In this document: positions 25,102 through 34,821 of the stretch, one piece after another
Layout of the letters: every line of letters starts with the position of its first letter
Numbering within the stretch: position 1 is the stretch's first letter
Source: Lachnoclostridium sp. UBA3262
GTDB taxonomy: Bacteria > Bacillota > Clostridia > Lachnospirales > Lachnospiraceae
Assembly (NCBI GenBank): GCA_002362575.1
Contig: DEUM01000031.1
Span: 27,615 to 66,954 of the forward strand
DNA: 39,340 bases
Reading direction: 5' to 3'
The notes under the pieces: model-generated
Told to the model about the DNA's origin: nothing
Seen by the model: the letters and a program-made list of their open reading frames with translations, nothing else
The model's database searches: none
Program-made: the position numbers and the translations under genes

Positions 25102-26808
25102 ATGAGTAACAAGAGAAGTGTAAGCAGGTTGTGGAAAGGTCTGTTTGTTTTTATGGCGGCAGTGCTGCTCTGTGCAGCGCCGGACACGGATGTGCAGGCG
25201 AAGAAAAAAATCAAGGTTAAGAAGGTAACAGTAAAGAGTAATTATGGAAAATCGGTTCATGTGGCAGTTGGCAAGAAGATAAAGCTGACAACAACCGTTA
25301 AGGTAACGCCGAATAAGTCGGCAAATAAAAAGGTTACCTATAAGTCTTCGAATAAGAAAATTGCGACGGTATCTTCAGCAGGTAATGTAAAGGGCGTCAA
25401 GAGGGGTTCCTGTAAGATAACGGTTACATCTAAGAAAAATAAGAAGAAAAAGGCGAAAATATCGGTCAAGGTAGTAAAGCAGGTTACGAAGGTAAAGCTG
25501 AATACCACTTCGGCGATGATTTATGCGGGAAATAGCATGACGCTGAAGGCGACATTGTCACCGACGAGCGGCAGCTATAAGAAGGTAACGTGGTCTACTT
25601 CCGACAAGTCAGTAGCGACCGTATCAAAGGACGGCGTAGTAAAGGGAGTGGGCGCCGGTACGGTAAAGATTAAGGCGACTTCCGTAGAGGGCACGAAAAA
25701 AAGTGAGACCTGTACGATAAAGGTACTTGCGGCAAATACGATTAACCTGTCATCGGTTCAGATTCTCAGCAAGCATGTTGTCCGTGTCACACTGGATAAG
25801 GCGAGGGTATTGACAGCAGGTAATTTTGCAGTAGAGGGAAAACGTTATACAGTTGGAACTTATACGCGTAGATTTAAAATTTCCCAAGTTCGGAATTATG
25901 ATAATAAAACATATGATTTAACATTGGATAACACGTATTCCATATCGCAGGATTCTTATGTGCGTGTTTCCATTGCCTCCCTTCCGGGAAATGGGACAAA
26001 GAGTATGGAGGCGCAGGCAGTATTTGTGAAAAGCACGGCTCCTGTGACAAAGAATTGGATTGGTGTGGTCGGCGATGAATGGAATGAGACCATTGATTTG
26101 AGCGATTATTGCTACGGCAATATCTCCTATGATGTGACAGGAAGTATCGGCGGCATTACGCACAAGGCATCGGAAAATGCTTTGATTTTTTCGGGTAGTT
26201 TTGACACTGTGACGGTGGGAACTGTTATGACAATCCATGCAGTGGATGAACTGGAAAATGAAGTGACACAGAAAGTCAATGTATACGTCGGGAATGAATC
26301 AACCGTTGTGGCAAAAGCAGAGGACATGACGGTGCTGGCAGGTAAGGCGCTTTCGGAGAAAGCATTTGCAGAGGCGGCAGGCGGAAGCGGCAGCTATTTG
26401 TACGAGGCAGAAGGTCTGCCGACAGGACTGGAATTAAATGAAGATGGAACGGTTTCAGGGACAGTAACCAGAAGCGGAGAATATAAAGTACAGGTAACGG
26501 TTTCAGATAAGGAAAATCCGGTACGGACATTTAAAACATCGGCTGTGATTAAGTCCATGGAGGAGAAGAAGGTGTCGGGCAAGGTTATGGATGAGTCGGG
26601 CAGACCAGTGGCCGGAGCGGTTGTTACATGTACAAATGTAAATGATAATACGGTCTTTACCGGAGAGACGGATGCGACGGGCGCTTACGACGTGTATGTT
26701 GCTGAGGGCACATATGATATCCGGGCAGAAAAGGATGGAACAGAAGACCATGTATACAGCATTGATGTGGGTTCTGCGGGACGTCAGATAAGTTTTATTG
26801 TTAATTAA
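25102..26808 (+). CDS. Secreted Ig-like (BIG_2) multidomain surface protein
   Basis: The 568-residue protein has a signal peptide (about 1-34, cut after DVQA), then two bacterial Ig-like BIG_2 domains (about 40-125 and 130-205). The hallmark 'VTYKSSNKKIATVSSAGNVK' and 'VTWSTSDKSVATVSKDGVVK' strands are visible. A middle section of unclear fold (about 210-395) comes next, then a cadherin/He_PIG-like domain (about 400-485, LPTGLELNEDGTVSGT), and a carboxypeptidase-regulatory-like domain (about 490-568, GKVMDESGRPVAGAVV). The first third is very lysine-rich. No sortase signal is present, so attachment may be by charge to the wall. TAGGAGG precedes the ATG. The function is likely adhesion or scaffold. 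Confidence 0.88.
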   Translation: MSNKRSVSRLWKGLFVFMAAVLLCAAPDTDVQAKKKIKVKKVTVKSNYGKSVHVAVGKKIKLTTTVKVTPNKSANKKVTYKSSNKKIATVSSAGNVKGVKRGSCKITVTSKKNKKKKAKISVKVVKQVTKVKLNTTSAMIYAGNSMTLKATLSPTSGSYKKVTWSTSDKSVATVSKDGVVKGVGAGTVKIKATSVEGTKKSETCTIKVLAANTINLSSVQILSKHVVRVTLDKARVLTAGNFAVEGKRYTVGTYTRRFKISQVRNYDNKTYDLTLDNTYSISQDSYVRVSIASLPGNGTKSMEAQAVFVKSTAPVTKNWIGVVGDEWNETIDLSDYCYGNISYDVTGSIGGITHKASENALIFSGSFDTVTVGTVMTIHAVDELENEVTQKVNVYVGNESTVVAKAEDMTVLAGKALSEKAFAEAAGGSGSYLYEAEGLPTGLELNEDGTVSGTVTRSGEYKVQVTVSDKENPVRTFKTSAVIKSMEEKKVSGKVMDESGRPVAGAVVTCTNVNDNTVFTGETDATGAYDVYVAEGTYDIRAEKDGTEDHVYSIDVGSAGRQISFIVN

Positions 26809-26855
26809 AATGCGGTAAAAGCAGAAATATAAAAGAAAGCAGGAAATGAGTCGTC

Positions 26856-29105
26856 ATGTTAGAAGAAATCGTATTGAAAAGCTATGGGAGGGATATCAGC
26901 CGGTGCAGCGATGAGGAATTATATCAGGCATTACTTGCATTGGTACAGCGAGAAGCGTCAGGACGGGAGATAAAAGGACACAAAAAGAAGCTATATTATA
27001 TTTCAGCAGAATTTTTGATTGGAAAGCTACTCAGCAATAATTTAATCAATCTTGGTATTTATGATGAGGTGGAAAAGGAACTGTCGGCAGCAGGAAAGAG
27101 TCTGGCTGCGCTGGAGGAACGGGAGCCGGAACCGTCATTGGGAAATGGCGGGCTCGGCAGACTGGCCGCCTGTTTTCTTGACTCCATTGCAACACTTGGA
27201 CTGTCTGGTGATGGTATCGGATTGAACTACCATTATGGATTGTTCCAACAGAAATTTAAAAAGAGAAAACAGATGGAAGTACCGAATCCGTGGATTGAGG
27301 AGAACGGCTGGCTGATTCCGAGCGATAGGGAGTTTTCTGTTTCCTTTGGAGATTTTGATGTCAGCGCGACGATGTACGATATTCTTGTGACGGGGTATGA
27401 GAATGGAACAAACCGGCTGCATCTGTTTGATTTGGATTCGGTGGAGGAAACGATAGTCAGAAAAGGGATTGATTTTGACAAATCGGTAATTCAGAAAAAT
27501 CTGACGTTATTTTTATATCCGGACGACAGCGACGAGGCGGGAAGACTGCTTCGTGTTTACCAGCAGTATTTTATGGTAAGTTGTGGGGCGCAGCTGATTT
27601 TTGCCGAAGCGCAGGAGCGTGGCAGTAATCTTCATGACCTTGCAGATTATGTGGCGATTCAGATAAATGATACCCACCCGTCCATGATAATACCGGAGAT
27701 GATTCGTATTCTTCTCTCTAAGGGAATAGAGTGGGATGAGGCAGTTCGCATTGTGACGGATTCCTGTGCGTATACGAATCATACGATTCTGGCAGAGGCA
27801 TTAGAGAAATGGCCGGTTGCTTTCATTGAAAAAGTGGCGCCGAATCTTGTGCCTATTATCCGAAGACTGGATGAACAGGTAAAGAAGAACTGCCAGAATC
27901 CGGCAGTAGCCATTATTGATGAGCAGGAGCGTATCCATATGGCGCATATGGATATGCATTATGGGCACAGCGTAAACGGCGTTGCCTACCTGCATACGGA
28001 AATTTTGAAAAATACGGAATTAAATGCTTTCTATCAGTTATATCCGGAAAAGTTTAATAATAAGACAAATGGTATTACATTCCGGCGCTGGCTGCTTCAC
28101 TGCAACCATCCGCTCACTGTTTTTTTGGAAAAAACGATTGGCGGAGAATTTAAAAAGGATGCTGAATGTCTGGAAAAACTGCTTGCCTATAAGGAGGACG
28201 ATACGGTTCTGCAAAGGCTGGTGGAAATTAAGAAAGAAAATAAGCATGTACTGGTACAGTATATGAAACAGACACAGGGCATCCAGTTGAATGAGGATTC
28301 CATTTTTGATATACAGATTAAGCGTCTGCACGAATATAAGAGGCAGCAGCTCAATGCACTGTATGCGATTCATAAATACTTGGAAATCAAGAGTGGAAAG
28401 CGTCCAAAACGTCCGATTACTCTTATTTTTGGAGCAAAGGCGGCGCCGGCATATGTGATTGCCAAGGACATTATCCATCTGATTCTATGTCTGCAAAGGC
28501 TAATTGAGAAGGACAGGGATGTGCGTCCGTATCTGAGCGTTGTCATGGTGGAAAATTATAATGTGACAAAGGCGGAGAAGTTGATTCCTGCCTGTGATAT
28601 TTCGGAGCAGATTTCACTGGCGTCCAAAGAGGCGAGCGGCACGGGTAATATGAAATTTATGCTGAACGGTGCGGTAACTCTCGGAACGGAGGATGGTGCC
28701 AATGTAGAAATCCATGAGCTTGTCGGCGATGAGAATATTTATGTATTCGGCGAGGACAGCGATACGGTAATTGCCCGCTATGAGAGGGGCGACTACTGCT
28801 CCCGCGACTATTATGAAAAAGATGAGGATTTAAAGGCGGCAGTGGATTTTATTGTCAGCAAAAAAATGCTCCGCATCGGAAACAAGACCTGTCTGAACCG
28901 TCTTTACAGGGAACTTTTGGATAAGGACTGGTTTATGACATTCCCGGATTATCCGGCGTATGCCGAGGCGAAGGAGAGAGCTTTTGCCGATTATGAGGAT
29001 ACGAGGGCGTGGGCACAGAAGATGTTAGTGAACATTGCCAAGGCAGGCTTTTTCTCCTCAGACAGGACGATTGCACAGTATAATGAGGATATATGGCGCC
29101 TGTAA
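26856..29105 (+). CDS. glgP: Glycogen/alpha-glucan phosphorylase
   Basis: The 749-residue cytoplasmic PLP enzyme cleaves glycogen or maltodextrin with phosphate to give glucose-1-phosphate. Family blocks include EPEPSLGNGGLGRLAACFLDS, GIGLNYHYGLF, IQINDTHPS and the PLP motif EASGTGNMKFMLNG with K600. It is shorter than the Escherichia coli enzymes (about 800) and lacks part of the N-terminal regulatory extension, which is common in Clostridia. No other glycogen gene is adjacent. A strong terminator follows. The start has only a modest ribosome site (AGCAGGAAA), but it matches the expected N-terminus. Confidence 0.96.
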   Translation: MLEEIVLKSYGRDISRCSDEELYQALLALVQREASGREIKGHKKKLYYISAEFLIGKLLSNNLINLGIYDEVEKELSAAGKSLAALEEREPEPSLGNGGLGRLAACFLDSIATLGLSGDGIGLNYHYGLFQQKFKKRKQMEVPNPWIEENGWLIPSDREFSVSFGDFDVSATMYDILVTGYENGTNRLHLFDLDSVEETIVRKGIDFDKSVIQKNLTLFLYPDDSDEAGRLLRVYQQYFMVSCGAQLIFAEAQERGSNLHDLADYVAIQINDTHPSMIIPEMIRILLSKGIEWDEAVRIVTDSCAYTNHTILAEALEKWPVAFIEKVAPNLVPIIRRLDEQVKKNCQNPAVAIIDEQERIHMAHMDMHYGHSVNGVAYLHTEILKNTELNAFYQLYPEKFNNKTNGITFRRWLLHCNHPLTVFLEKTIGGEFKKDAECLEKLLAYKEDDTVLQRLVEIKKENKHVLVQYMKQTQGIQLNEDSIFDIQIKRLHEYKRQQLNALYAIHKYLEIKSGKRPKRPITLIFGAKAAPAYVIAKDIIHLILCLQRLIEKDRDVRPYLSVVMVENYNVTKAEKLIPACDISEQISLASKEASGTGNMKFMLNGAVTLGTEDGANVEIHELVGDENIYVFGEDSDTVIARYERGDYCSRDYYEKDEDLKAAVDFIVSKKMLRIGNKTCLNRLYRELLDKDWFMTFPDYPAYAEAKERAFADYEDTRAWAQKMLVNIAKAGFFSSDRTIAQYNEDIWRL

Positions 29106-29150
29106 AGATTTTTAAATTTGTTTTGTTATTTTCACTATTGTTCCCAATTT

Positions 29151-29199
29151 AACCGGAAAATATTTTGATGCACAACTGTTGAAATATTTTCCGGTTTTT
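29151..29199 (+). terminator. Intrinsic terminator of glgP
   Basis: A perfect 15-bp stem (29151-29165 with 29182-29196) is followed by a T run. It lies about 45 bases after the stop. Confidence 0.92.
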
Positions 29200-29508
29200 A
29201 CTATTAAAAGTAATGGTCGGTATGGGTAAGAGTCTTTATCGTCACGACTGTCAAAATATAAATTTGTGCTGAATAAATCAATTTTTTTTCGTTATAAATC
29301 ATTGTGTCAGACAAGTGTATCTTCTATAATGACAGTGAAGATATTTTGTCTATGTTCTAGGTAATTGTAAAATAGTTCAGTATTTACTAACTATATAAGA
29401 AAAGAAAATAGAATACAAAACGAGCCAAGCGGGAGACAAGACAACATTTTTCTATCACATTTCCATATGTGTTGGTGCTTTCGCAAAGCAGAAAGGCGGT
29501 TTATAAAA
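29200..29508 (+). promoter_or_regulatory. Leader region of the chemoreceptor gene
   Basis: This non-coding stretch holds a candidate promoter, TTGTGT (29302-29307) and TATAAT (29325-29330) with 17 bases between. That would give a leader of about 170 bases. The leader has a small hairpin CACAT/ATGTG near 29456-29471 and the ribosome site AAAGGCGG (29492-29499). I see no complete riboswitch and no flagellar-sigma promoter. Confidence 0.45.
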
Positions 29509-31557
29509 ATGATAAAAAACCGAAAATTAAGTACCATTATAACTGCAGCCATTGCTATTGTATCCGCAATCTGTATCCTATTATTGTTTCTTTTTGCGAA
29601 TAAAAGTATGACAACAGCTATGAGGACAACTTCCATTGACAATATGAATACCTCTTTGGAAGCCAAGACAAAAATTATTGAACAGTATGTTACCGACTCA
29701 GAAAATTTGCTAATTGCTTACAGTAAAGCGCCAGTAGTGGCGGCTTTCCTGAAAAATCCATCGGATAAAGGTCTGCAGAAGAGTGCGCAGGATTTTACCT
29801 TAAAATATTTTGAAGGTTTAGATAACTGGGAAGGAATTTATATCGGTGAGTGGGACACCCATGTCATCGCCCATTCGAACCCGAAGGTCGTAGGAATCAC
29901 AACCAGAAAAGGAGAGGGATTAAAAGCATTACAGGATGCTATGACGAAGGCAAATGGTATTTATAACACAGGTATCATTGTATCTCCTGCATCAAAAAAA
30001 TTAATTTTATCTATGTATTGCCCTGTTTTTGATAAGGATGGTAAGACAATCCTTGGTTATGTGGGAGGAGGTCCTTTTGCCGCAGGTCTGAAAGGGCTGC
30101 TTGATTCTCTGGAGGTAGAGGGACTAGAGAACGCAAAATATTATATGGTTAACACAGAGACGGGGGTTCATATTTTTAATGAGGATGAAACCCTTATGGC
30201 CCAGCCAATAGAAGACAAAATGCTTCTTTCCATCATTGATGTGATACATAAGGATTCTAAAAAGGTAAGTGGAACTCTCGAATATGTTTCTACAGACAAT
30301 TCCGATTCTATCGCTGCCTATCGTGCCTTGCCGGATCGTGGCTGGGCAGTGGCATTAAGCGACAGTCAGGCAGAGATTTATGCGCAGGCAAACCAAAGCA
30401 TGAAAACACTTGGTGTAATCTGTGTCGCAGCTTTTGTCCTAATTGCTTTGCTCTCATGGTTTATGATTCGTTTCAGTATAAGGCCATTGAAGGTAATTGA
30501 AAATTCTATTATAGAATTAAAAAATCTTCACCTTACACCGGATCCAAAGCTGAAAAATTACATTGGGCGAAGGAGCGAGATTGGACAGATTGCTTCTGCC
30601 ATGGATTCTTTGTTTTTTACCTTTAGTAAAATTGTGACAACTTTGACTCAATGTTCGGACTTCCTATCAGATTCTGCCAAGAAGATGACAAAAACTTCCC
30701 ATGTGCTTATGGAATGTTCCGAAGATAATTCCGCAACGACAGAGGAACTGCTTGCCACGACAGATACTACGAACGCAGCCATCAACCGTGTAGGAAATGA
30801 GATTACCCGAATCGCTGATATGGTTCAGCAGATTGAAGAAAAAGTAATGATGGGCAGACAGAAAAGTGAGAGCCTGATGAGGGTGGTCAGTGAAATGAAG
30901 CATAATGCGAACAATTCCCTGCAGTCTACTGAATCGGGAATTGAAGAAAATCAGAAAAACATTGAGGAGGCCATGGTCAAATTGCAGTCTCTGATGCGGA
31001 TTAATGATATGGCAACACAGATTCTTGAGATTACAAGCCAGACGAATCTTTTGTCCCTAAACGCTTCCATAGAAGCAGCAAGAGCGGGCGAGGCAGGAAA
31101 AGGCTTTGCTGTTGTAGCAAGCGAGATTGGCAAGCTGGCGAACAGTTCTTCCGAAACAGCTACTCAGATTCAGTCTATTTGTGGTGATACGGCTTCTAAC
31201 ATTGAACATGTTCAGAACTGTTTTAATAATATGACAACATTCCTCAAAACCGATGTAGCAGAACAGTTTCGGGAATTTGTAGATATTGCAAATGAGTACA
31301 ATTCCTCAATTGCGACAATTAAAACAGTCATTGAAGAAATCAACGAAGTCTCCACCCTGTTTGTTGAGGCAGTGACAAATATTAAGGCTCAGATTGATAC
31401 CGTACAGGATGCTTCTAGTGAAAATGCCATCGGGGTTGATGATATCATCGAAAAGATATCTCGAACCACCTCCGCAACAGAAACATTATCCAGTGTAGTT
31501 GAAAGCAATGAAAAGAATGCTTTTTCTATTCACGATATTGTTAAAAAGTTTTCGTAA
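29509..31557 (+). CDS. Methyl-accepting chemotaxis protein with Cache sensor
   Basis: The 682-residue transmembrane receptor has a first helix at about 8-30, an extracellular Cache-type ligand domain (about 35-295), and a second helix (about 305-328). A HAMP domain (about 328-385) follows, then a long cytoplasmic coiled coil whose signalling tip reads TSQTNLLSLNASIEAARAGE. It senses a small molecule outside and signals to CheA/CheW, which are not in this window. The ATG at 29509 is chosen because it starts the first helix and follows AAAGGCGG. A promoter and a terminated upstream gene make it a single-gene unit. The ligand is unknown. Confidence 0.95.
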   Translation: MIKNRKLSTIITAAIAIVSAICILLLFLFANKSMTTAMRTTSIDNMNTSLEAKTKIIEQYVTDSENLLIAYSKAPVVAAFLKNPSDKGLQKSAQDFTLKYFEGLDNWEGIYIGEWDTHVIAHSNPKVVGITTRKGEGLKALQDAMTKANGIYNTGIIVSPASKKLILSMYCPVFDKDGKTILGYVGGGPFAAGLKGLLDSLEVEGLENAKYYMVNTETGVHIFNEDETLMAQPIEDKMLLSIIDVIHKDSKKVSGTLEYVSTDNSDSIAAYRALPDRGWAVALSDSQAEIYAQANQSMKTLGVICVAAFVLIALLSWFMIRFSIRPLKVIENSIIELKNLHLTPDPKLKNYIGRRSEIGQIASAMDSLFFTFSKIVTTLTQCSDFLSDSAKKMTKTSHVLMECSEDNSATTEELLATTDTTNAAINRVGNEITRIADMVQQIEEKVMMGRQKSESLMRVVSEMKHNANNSLQSTESGIEENQKNIEEAMVKLQSLMRINDMATQILEITSQTNLLSLNASIEAARAGEAGKGFAVVASEIGKLANSSSETATQIQSICGDTASNIEHVQNCFNNMTTFLKTDVAEQFREFVDIANEYNSSIATIKTVIEEINEVSTLFVEAVTNIKAQIDTVQDASSENAIGVDDIIEKISRTTSATETLSSVVESNEKNAFSIHDIVKKFS

Positions 31558-31599
31558 AACTATAAATTTGTTCATTGGTTTATTGCGTGATTTGCACCT

Positions 31600-32493
31600 T
31601 TACAATAGTGCAGCTATATTAAGCAGCCCCCAGCCCTGCTTTTCATGAGGCAGGTGCAGGTCTGTACAGGAGTTTTTCAGGCGGATTTTGACTTCGCGCG
31701 GCGTCATTTCAGGATATTTACTGAGCAGGAGGGCAACTGCCCCAGTCACAATTGGCGTCGACATGGAGGTGCCGCTTTTCATAGAATAATACTGCTCATG
31801 ACGGTTTTTAGAACCGACAGAACAACTGATAATACGGGAACCGGGCGCAACGACGTCCGGTTTTTTTATGCAGGAGAGGGTGGGGCCGATACCGGAGTGG
31901 CTGAGCTCCGGTTCCTCTGCCGTTCTGCATACATCGCTGGAGCCGACAGTAATAATTTTGCGGGAATTGCCGGGGGCGCTGATGGTCTGACGGTTTGGCC
32001 CTTTATTACCAGCGGCTGCGATGACAACGATGCCGGCATCCCAGAGAAGATTGACTTTTTTTACGAAGTCGCAGTTCTCATCAAAGGTTTTTTTGTCATT
32101 GGCACCAATGGAGATATTGACAATACGAATCTGAAGGCGTTCCCGGTTGTGCAAAATCCAGTTGAGCCCTCTCATAATATCAGAAATGGTTCCGTTTCCC
32201 TTTTTATTTAGTACCTTAACACCAATCAGCCCTGCTTCGGGTGCGATTCCCCTGTACAGCCCATGGGACATATGACCATCTCCTGCGGCAATCCCTGCCA
32301 CATGGCTTCCATGCCCGCTGTCGTCATAGGGAGAGGGCTTTCCTTTTAAAGCATCATACCACCCGGTGATGCGGGATTGGAAATCCGGATGAAAGGAAAG
32401 ACCGGTATCTACAATAGCTATATTTATGCCTTTTCCCGTGATTCCCTGCCGATGTGCTTCGGCTGCCCTGACAATATTCCGTACATGGTTCAT
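31600..32493 (-). CDS. Leaderless subtilisin-like serine protease (S8)
   Basis: The 297-residue protein is almost only a subtilase catalytic domain: D29 in AIVDTGLSFH, H61 in GHGSHVAGIAAGDG and S243 in GTSMSTPIVTG. There is no signal peptide and no propeptide, so it should act inside the cell, like intracellular subtilisins or AprX. The ATG at 32493 is chosen because GGGAGGG lies six bases before it; the open frame extends 80 codons further upstream through the promoter region of the divergent operon and is not used. It is convergent with the chemoreceptor gene and divergent from the MmpL operon. The target is unknown. Confidence 0.92.
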   Translation of the reverse strand: MNHVRNIVRAAEAHRQGITGKGINIAIVDTGLSFHPDFQSRITGWYDALKGKPSPYDDSGHGSHVAGIAAGDGHMSHGLYRGIAPEAGLIGVKVLNKKGNGTISDIMRGLNWILHNRERLQIRIVNISIGANDKKTFDENCDFVKKVNLLWDAGIVVIAAAGNKGPNRQTISAPGNSRKIITVGSSDVCRTAEEPELSHSGIGPTLSCIKKPDVVAPGSRIISCSVGSKNRHEQYYSMKSGTSMSTPIVTGAVALLLSKYPEMTPREVKIRLKNSCTDLHLPHEKQGWGLLNIAALL

Positions 32494-32610
32494 TGAAATC
32501 CCTCCCATTGCAATAATACCTAATTTCAGTATATGTGGGGAAATAAGATTTGCTCCACTGAGATATATTTGAAAGAAATTTGGAAAGGTAAAAAACTTAG
32601 GAATAAAAGG

Positions 32611-32639
32611 TTGACCGTTGGTCATTTTTGTGGTACACT
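32611..32639 (+). promoter_or_regulatory. Promoter of the MmpL-LxxG-TetR operon
   Basis: TTGACC (32611-32616) and TACACT (32634-32639) stand 17 bases apart, placing the start of transcription near 32646 and a leader of about 50 bases. The -35 lies inside the first of two palindromes. Confidence 0.6.
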
Positions 32640-32666
32640 GCATATAATGAAAATGACTTATGGTCA
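32612..32666. promoter_or_regulatory. Two TGAC-N5-GTCA operators, probably for TetR
   Basis: TGACCGTTGGTCA (32612-32624) and TGACTTATGGTCA (32654-32666) share the same half-sites, the same 13-base length and a 42-base centre-to-centre distance, which is close to four helical turns. The first covers the -35 and the second lies just past the start of transcription, an arrangement that suits repression. The operon's last gene encodes a TetR protein, so autoregulation is likely. Binding is inferred. Confidence 0.7.
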
Positions 32667-32697
32667 TTTTTGATAATTTTATAAGGAGGATTGCACA

Positions 32698-34776
32698 ATG
32701 GTAATTAAGTTCGGCAAATGGATTGCGAAACATAAAATTCTGATTATTATCCTTGCTGCCCTATTGATGATTCCGTCTGTAATCGGATATCAGATGACAA
32801 GAATTAATTATGATGTGCTGAGTTACCTTCCAAATTCACTGGAAACGGTGTCGGGACAGGACATCATGGTGGATGAATTTGGGATGGGAGCATTTTCCAT
32901 GGTAATTGTGGAAAATATGGAGAACAAGGATGTAGTAGAGTTAAAAGAAAAATTGGAGAAAGTGAACCATGTAGAGAGTATTCTATGGTATGACGATGCT
33001 GTCGATATCAGCGTACCGGTGGAGATGCTCCCGGAAGATTTGAAAAAAGCGCTTTTTAATGGGAACGCCACGATGATGATTGCGCTGTTTGACGATACGA
33101 CATCTGCGGATTCTACAATGGATGCGGTCACGGATATGCGTGAGATTGTCGGTAAGCAGGCTTTTATCAGTGGAATGTCCGGTATTGTTACTGACATTAA
33201 GAATCTGGCGCTTGCTGAGATGCCCGTTTATGTAGCGGTAGCTGCCGGGCTTGCATTACTTGTTCTGCTGCTTACGATGGACTCACTTGTGACGCCGTTT
33301 ATTTTCCTGAGTGGAATTGGTGCGGCGATTCTTTATAATCTTGGAAGTAACGTGATGTTTGGAGAGATATCTTATATAACAAAGGCATTGACTGCGATAC
33401 TCCAGCTCGGCGTTACGATGGATTATTCGATCTTTCTGTTAGAGAGCTATGAAGCGAATAAAGAGAGATTTGAGGGAGATAAAAACCGGGCGATGGCGCA
33501 TGCCATTTCAAATACATTTAAGTCGGTGACAAGCAGCTCCGTGACAACGATTGCCGGATTTGCGGCACTTTGTTTTATGACATTTAAGCTGGGTATGGAT
33601 TTGGGACTTGTCATGGCAAAAGGCGTTATCATCGGCGTAATTGTCTGTATTACCCTGCTTCCGGCGTTAATCCTGTGTTTTGACAAGGCGATTGAAAAAA
33701 CGTCGCATAGGAATCTGATTCCGAATCTGGATGGTGTGTCAAAGAAGATTGTCAAGGTATGGCCGGTTGCCATTATACTGTTTATTGTATTGTTTGGTCC
33801 TGCTTTTTATGGAAATAAACATAACGAAATCTACTATAATATAGACAGCTCCCTGCCGCAGACACTGGATTCGGCGGTGGCGAATAATAAGCTGCAGGAA
33901 AAATTCAATATGAACAATATGCACGTTCTTCTTCTGAAAAACGGAATCTCATCAAAGGATAAAAATGCTATGCAGAAGGAGATAAAAGAGGTAAAGGGAG
34001 TAAAATGGGTACTCGGTCTGGATTCCGTCGTGGGCGCTAACTTCCCAAAAGAAATGGTGCCAAAGAAATATCGGGAGATGCTCCAGAGTGATAATTACGA
34101 GCTGGAATTTGTCTGCTCGGATTATAAGACGGCAACAGACGAGGTAAATGCACAGATTGCTTCTATCAATGATATTGTAAAAAAATACAGTAAGGATTCC
34201 ATGGTGATCGGGGAAGCGCCGTTGACAAAAGACCTTGCCGACGTCACGGACATAGACCTTGCCAATGTAAACTATGTGTCCGTGATAGCGATATTCCTTA
34301 TTATTATGCTGACGTTTAAATCCATCACAATACCGGTTATTCTCGTAACCATCATTGAATTTGCTATCTTTTTAAATATGTCGGTTCCATTTTATACCGG
34401 TGAGTCGCTGCCGTTTGTGGCAAGTATCGTAATCGGTACGATTCAGCTCGGTGCGACGGTCGATTATGCGATTCTGATGACGAGCCGCTACCACAAGGAG
34501 CGAACCTTGCAGCATAAGAGCAAGAAAGAGGCGATTGCGATTGCACACAAGACATCCATTAAATCTATTATAATCAGTGGTTTGAGCTTGTTTGCATCGA
34601 CATTTGGTGTTACGATATCTTCCAGTATAGATATGATTAAGTCAATCTGTACGCTGTTGTCGAGAGGAGCTGTAATCAGTACCATTGTGGTAATTGTTCT
34701 TTTGCCGGCGATGCTGACGGTATTTGATAAGGTAATCTGTAAGACGACGCTGGATATGAGAAAGATTGATTACTAG
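32698..34776 (+). CDS. MmpL/RND-family transporter
   Basis: The 692-residue polytopic membrane protein has the duplicated layout of MMPL transporters. It shows one helix (about 14-34), an extracellular domain (about 35-165), five helices (about 170-335), then a repeat: helix at about 355, outer domain (375-515) and five helices (525-680). The conserved loops QLGVTMDYSIFLLESYE and QLGATVDYAILMTSRYH each hold the TM4 aspartate expected for proton coupling. These pumps export lipids, siderophores or amphipathic compounds. The start follows AAGGAGG. It is the first gene of a three-gene operon; the next gene begins 45 bases after its stop. The substrate is unknown. Confidence 0.93.
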   Translation: MVIKFGKWIAKHKILIIILAALLMIPSVIGYQMTRINYDVLSYLPNSLETVSGQDIMVDEFGMGAFSMVIVENMENKDVVELKEKLEKVNHVESILWYDDAVDISVPVEMLPEDLKKALFNGNATMMIALFDDTTSADSTMDAVTDMREIVGKQAFISGMSGIVTDIKNLALAEMPVYVAVAAGLALLVLLLTMDSLVTPFIFLSGIGAAILYNLGSNVMFGEISYITKALTAILQLGVTMDYSIFLLESYEANKERFEGDKNRAMAHAISNTFKSVTSSSVTTIAGFAALCFMTFKLGMDLGLVMAKGVIIGVIVCITLLPALILCFDKAIEKTSHRNLIPNLDGVSKKIVKVWPVAIILFIVLFGPAFYGNKHNEIYYNIDSSLPQTLDSAVANNKLQEKFNMNNMHVLLLKNGISSKDKNAMQKEIKEVKGVKWVLGLDSVVGANFPKEMVPKKYREMLQSDNYELEFVCSDYKTATDEVNAQIASINDIVKKYSKDSMVIGEAPLTKDLADVTDIDLANVNYVSVIAIFLIIMLTFKSITIPVILVTIIEFAIFLNMSVPFYTGESLPFVASIVIGTIQLGATVDYAILMTSRYHKERTLQHKSKKEAIAIAHKTSIKSIIISGLSLFASTFGVTISSSIDMIKSICTLLSRGAVISTIVVIVLLPAMLTVFDKVICKTTLDMRKIDY

Positions 34777-34821
34777 AAATAGATATAATTAGAAATTGAT
34801 TATGAATTGGAGGGACGATAT

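Noticed and set aside
29390..29508. A c-di-GMP riboswitch ahead of the chemoreceptor gene, suggested by CGCAAAGC near 29482.
   Set aside because: Only that short stretch resembles the consensus; the 5' half and the paired helices are missing.
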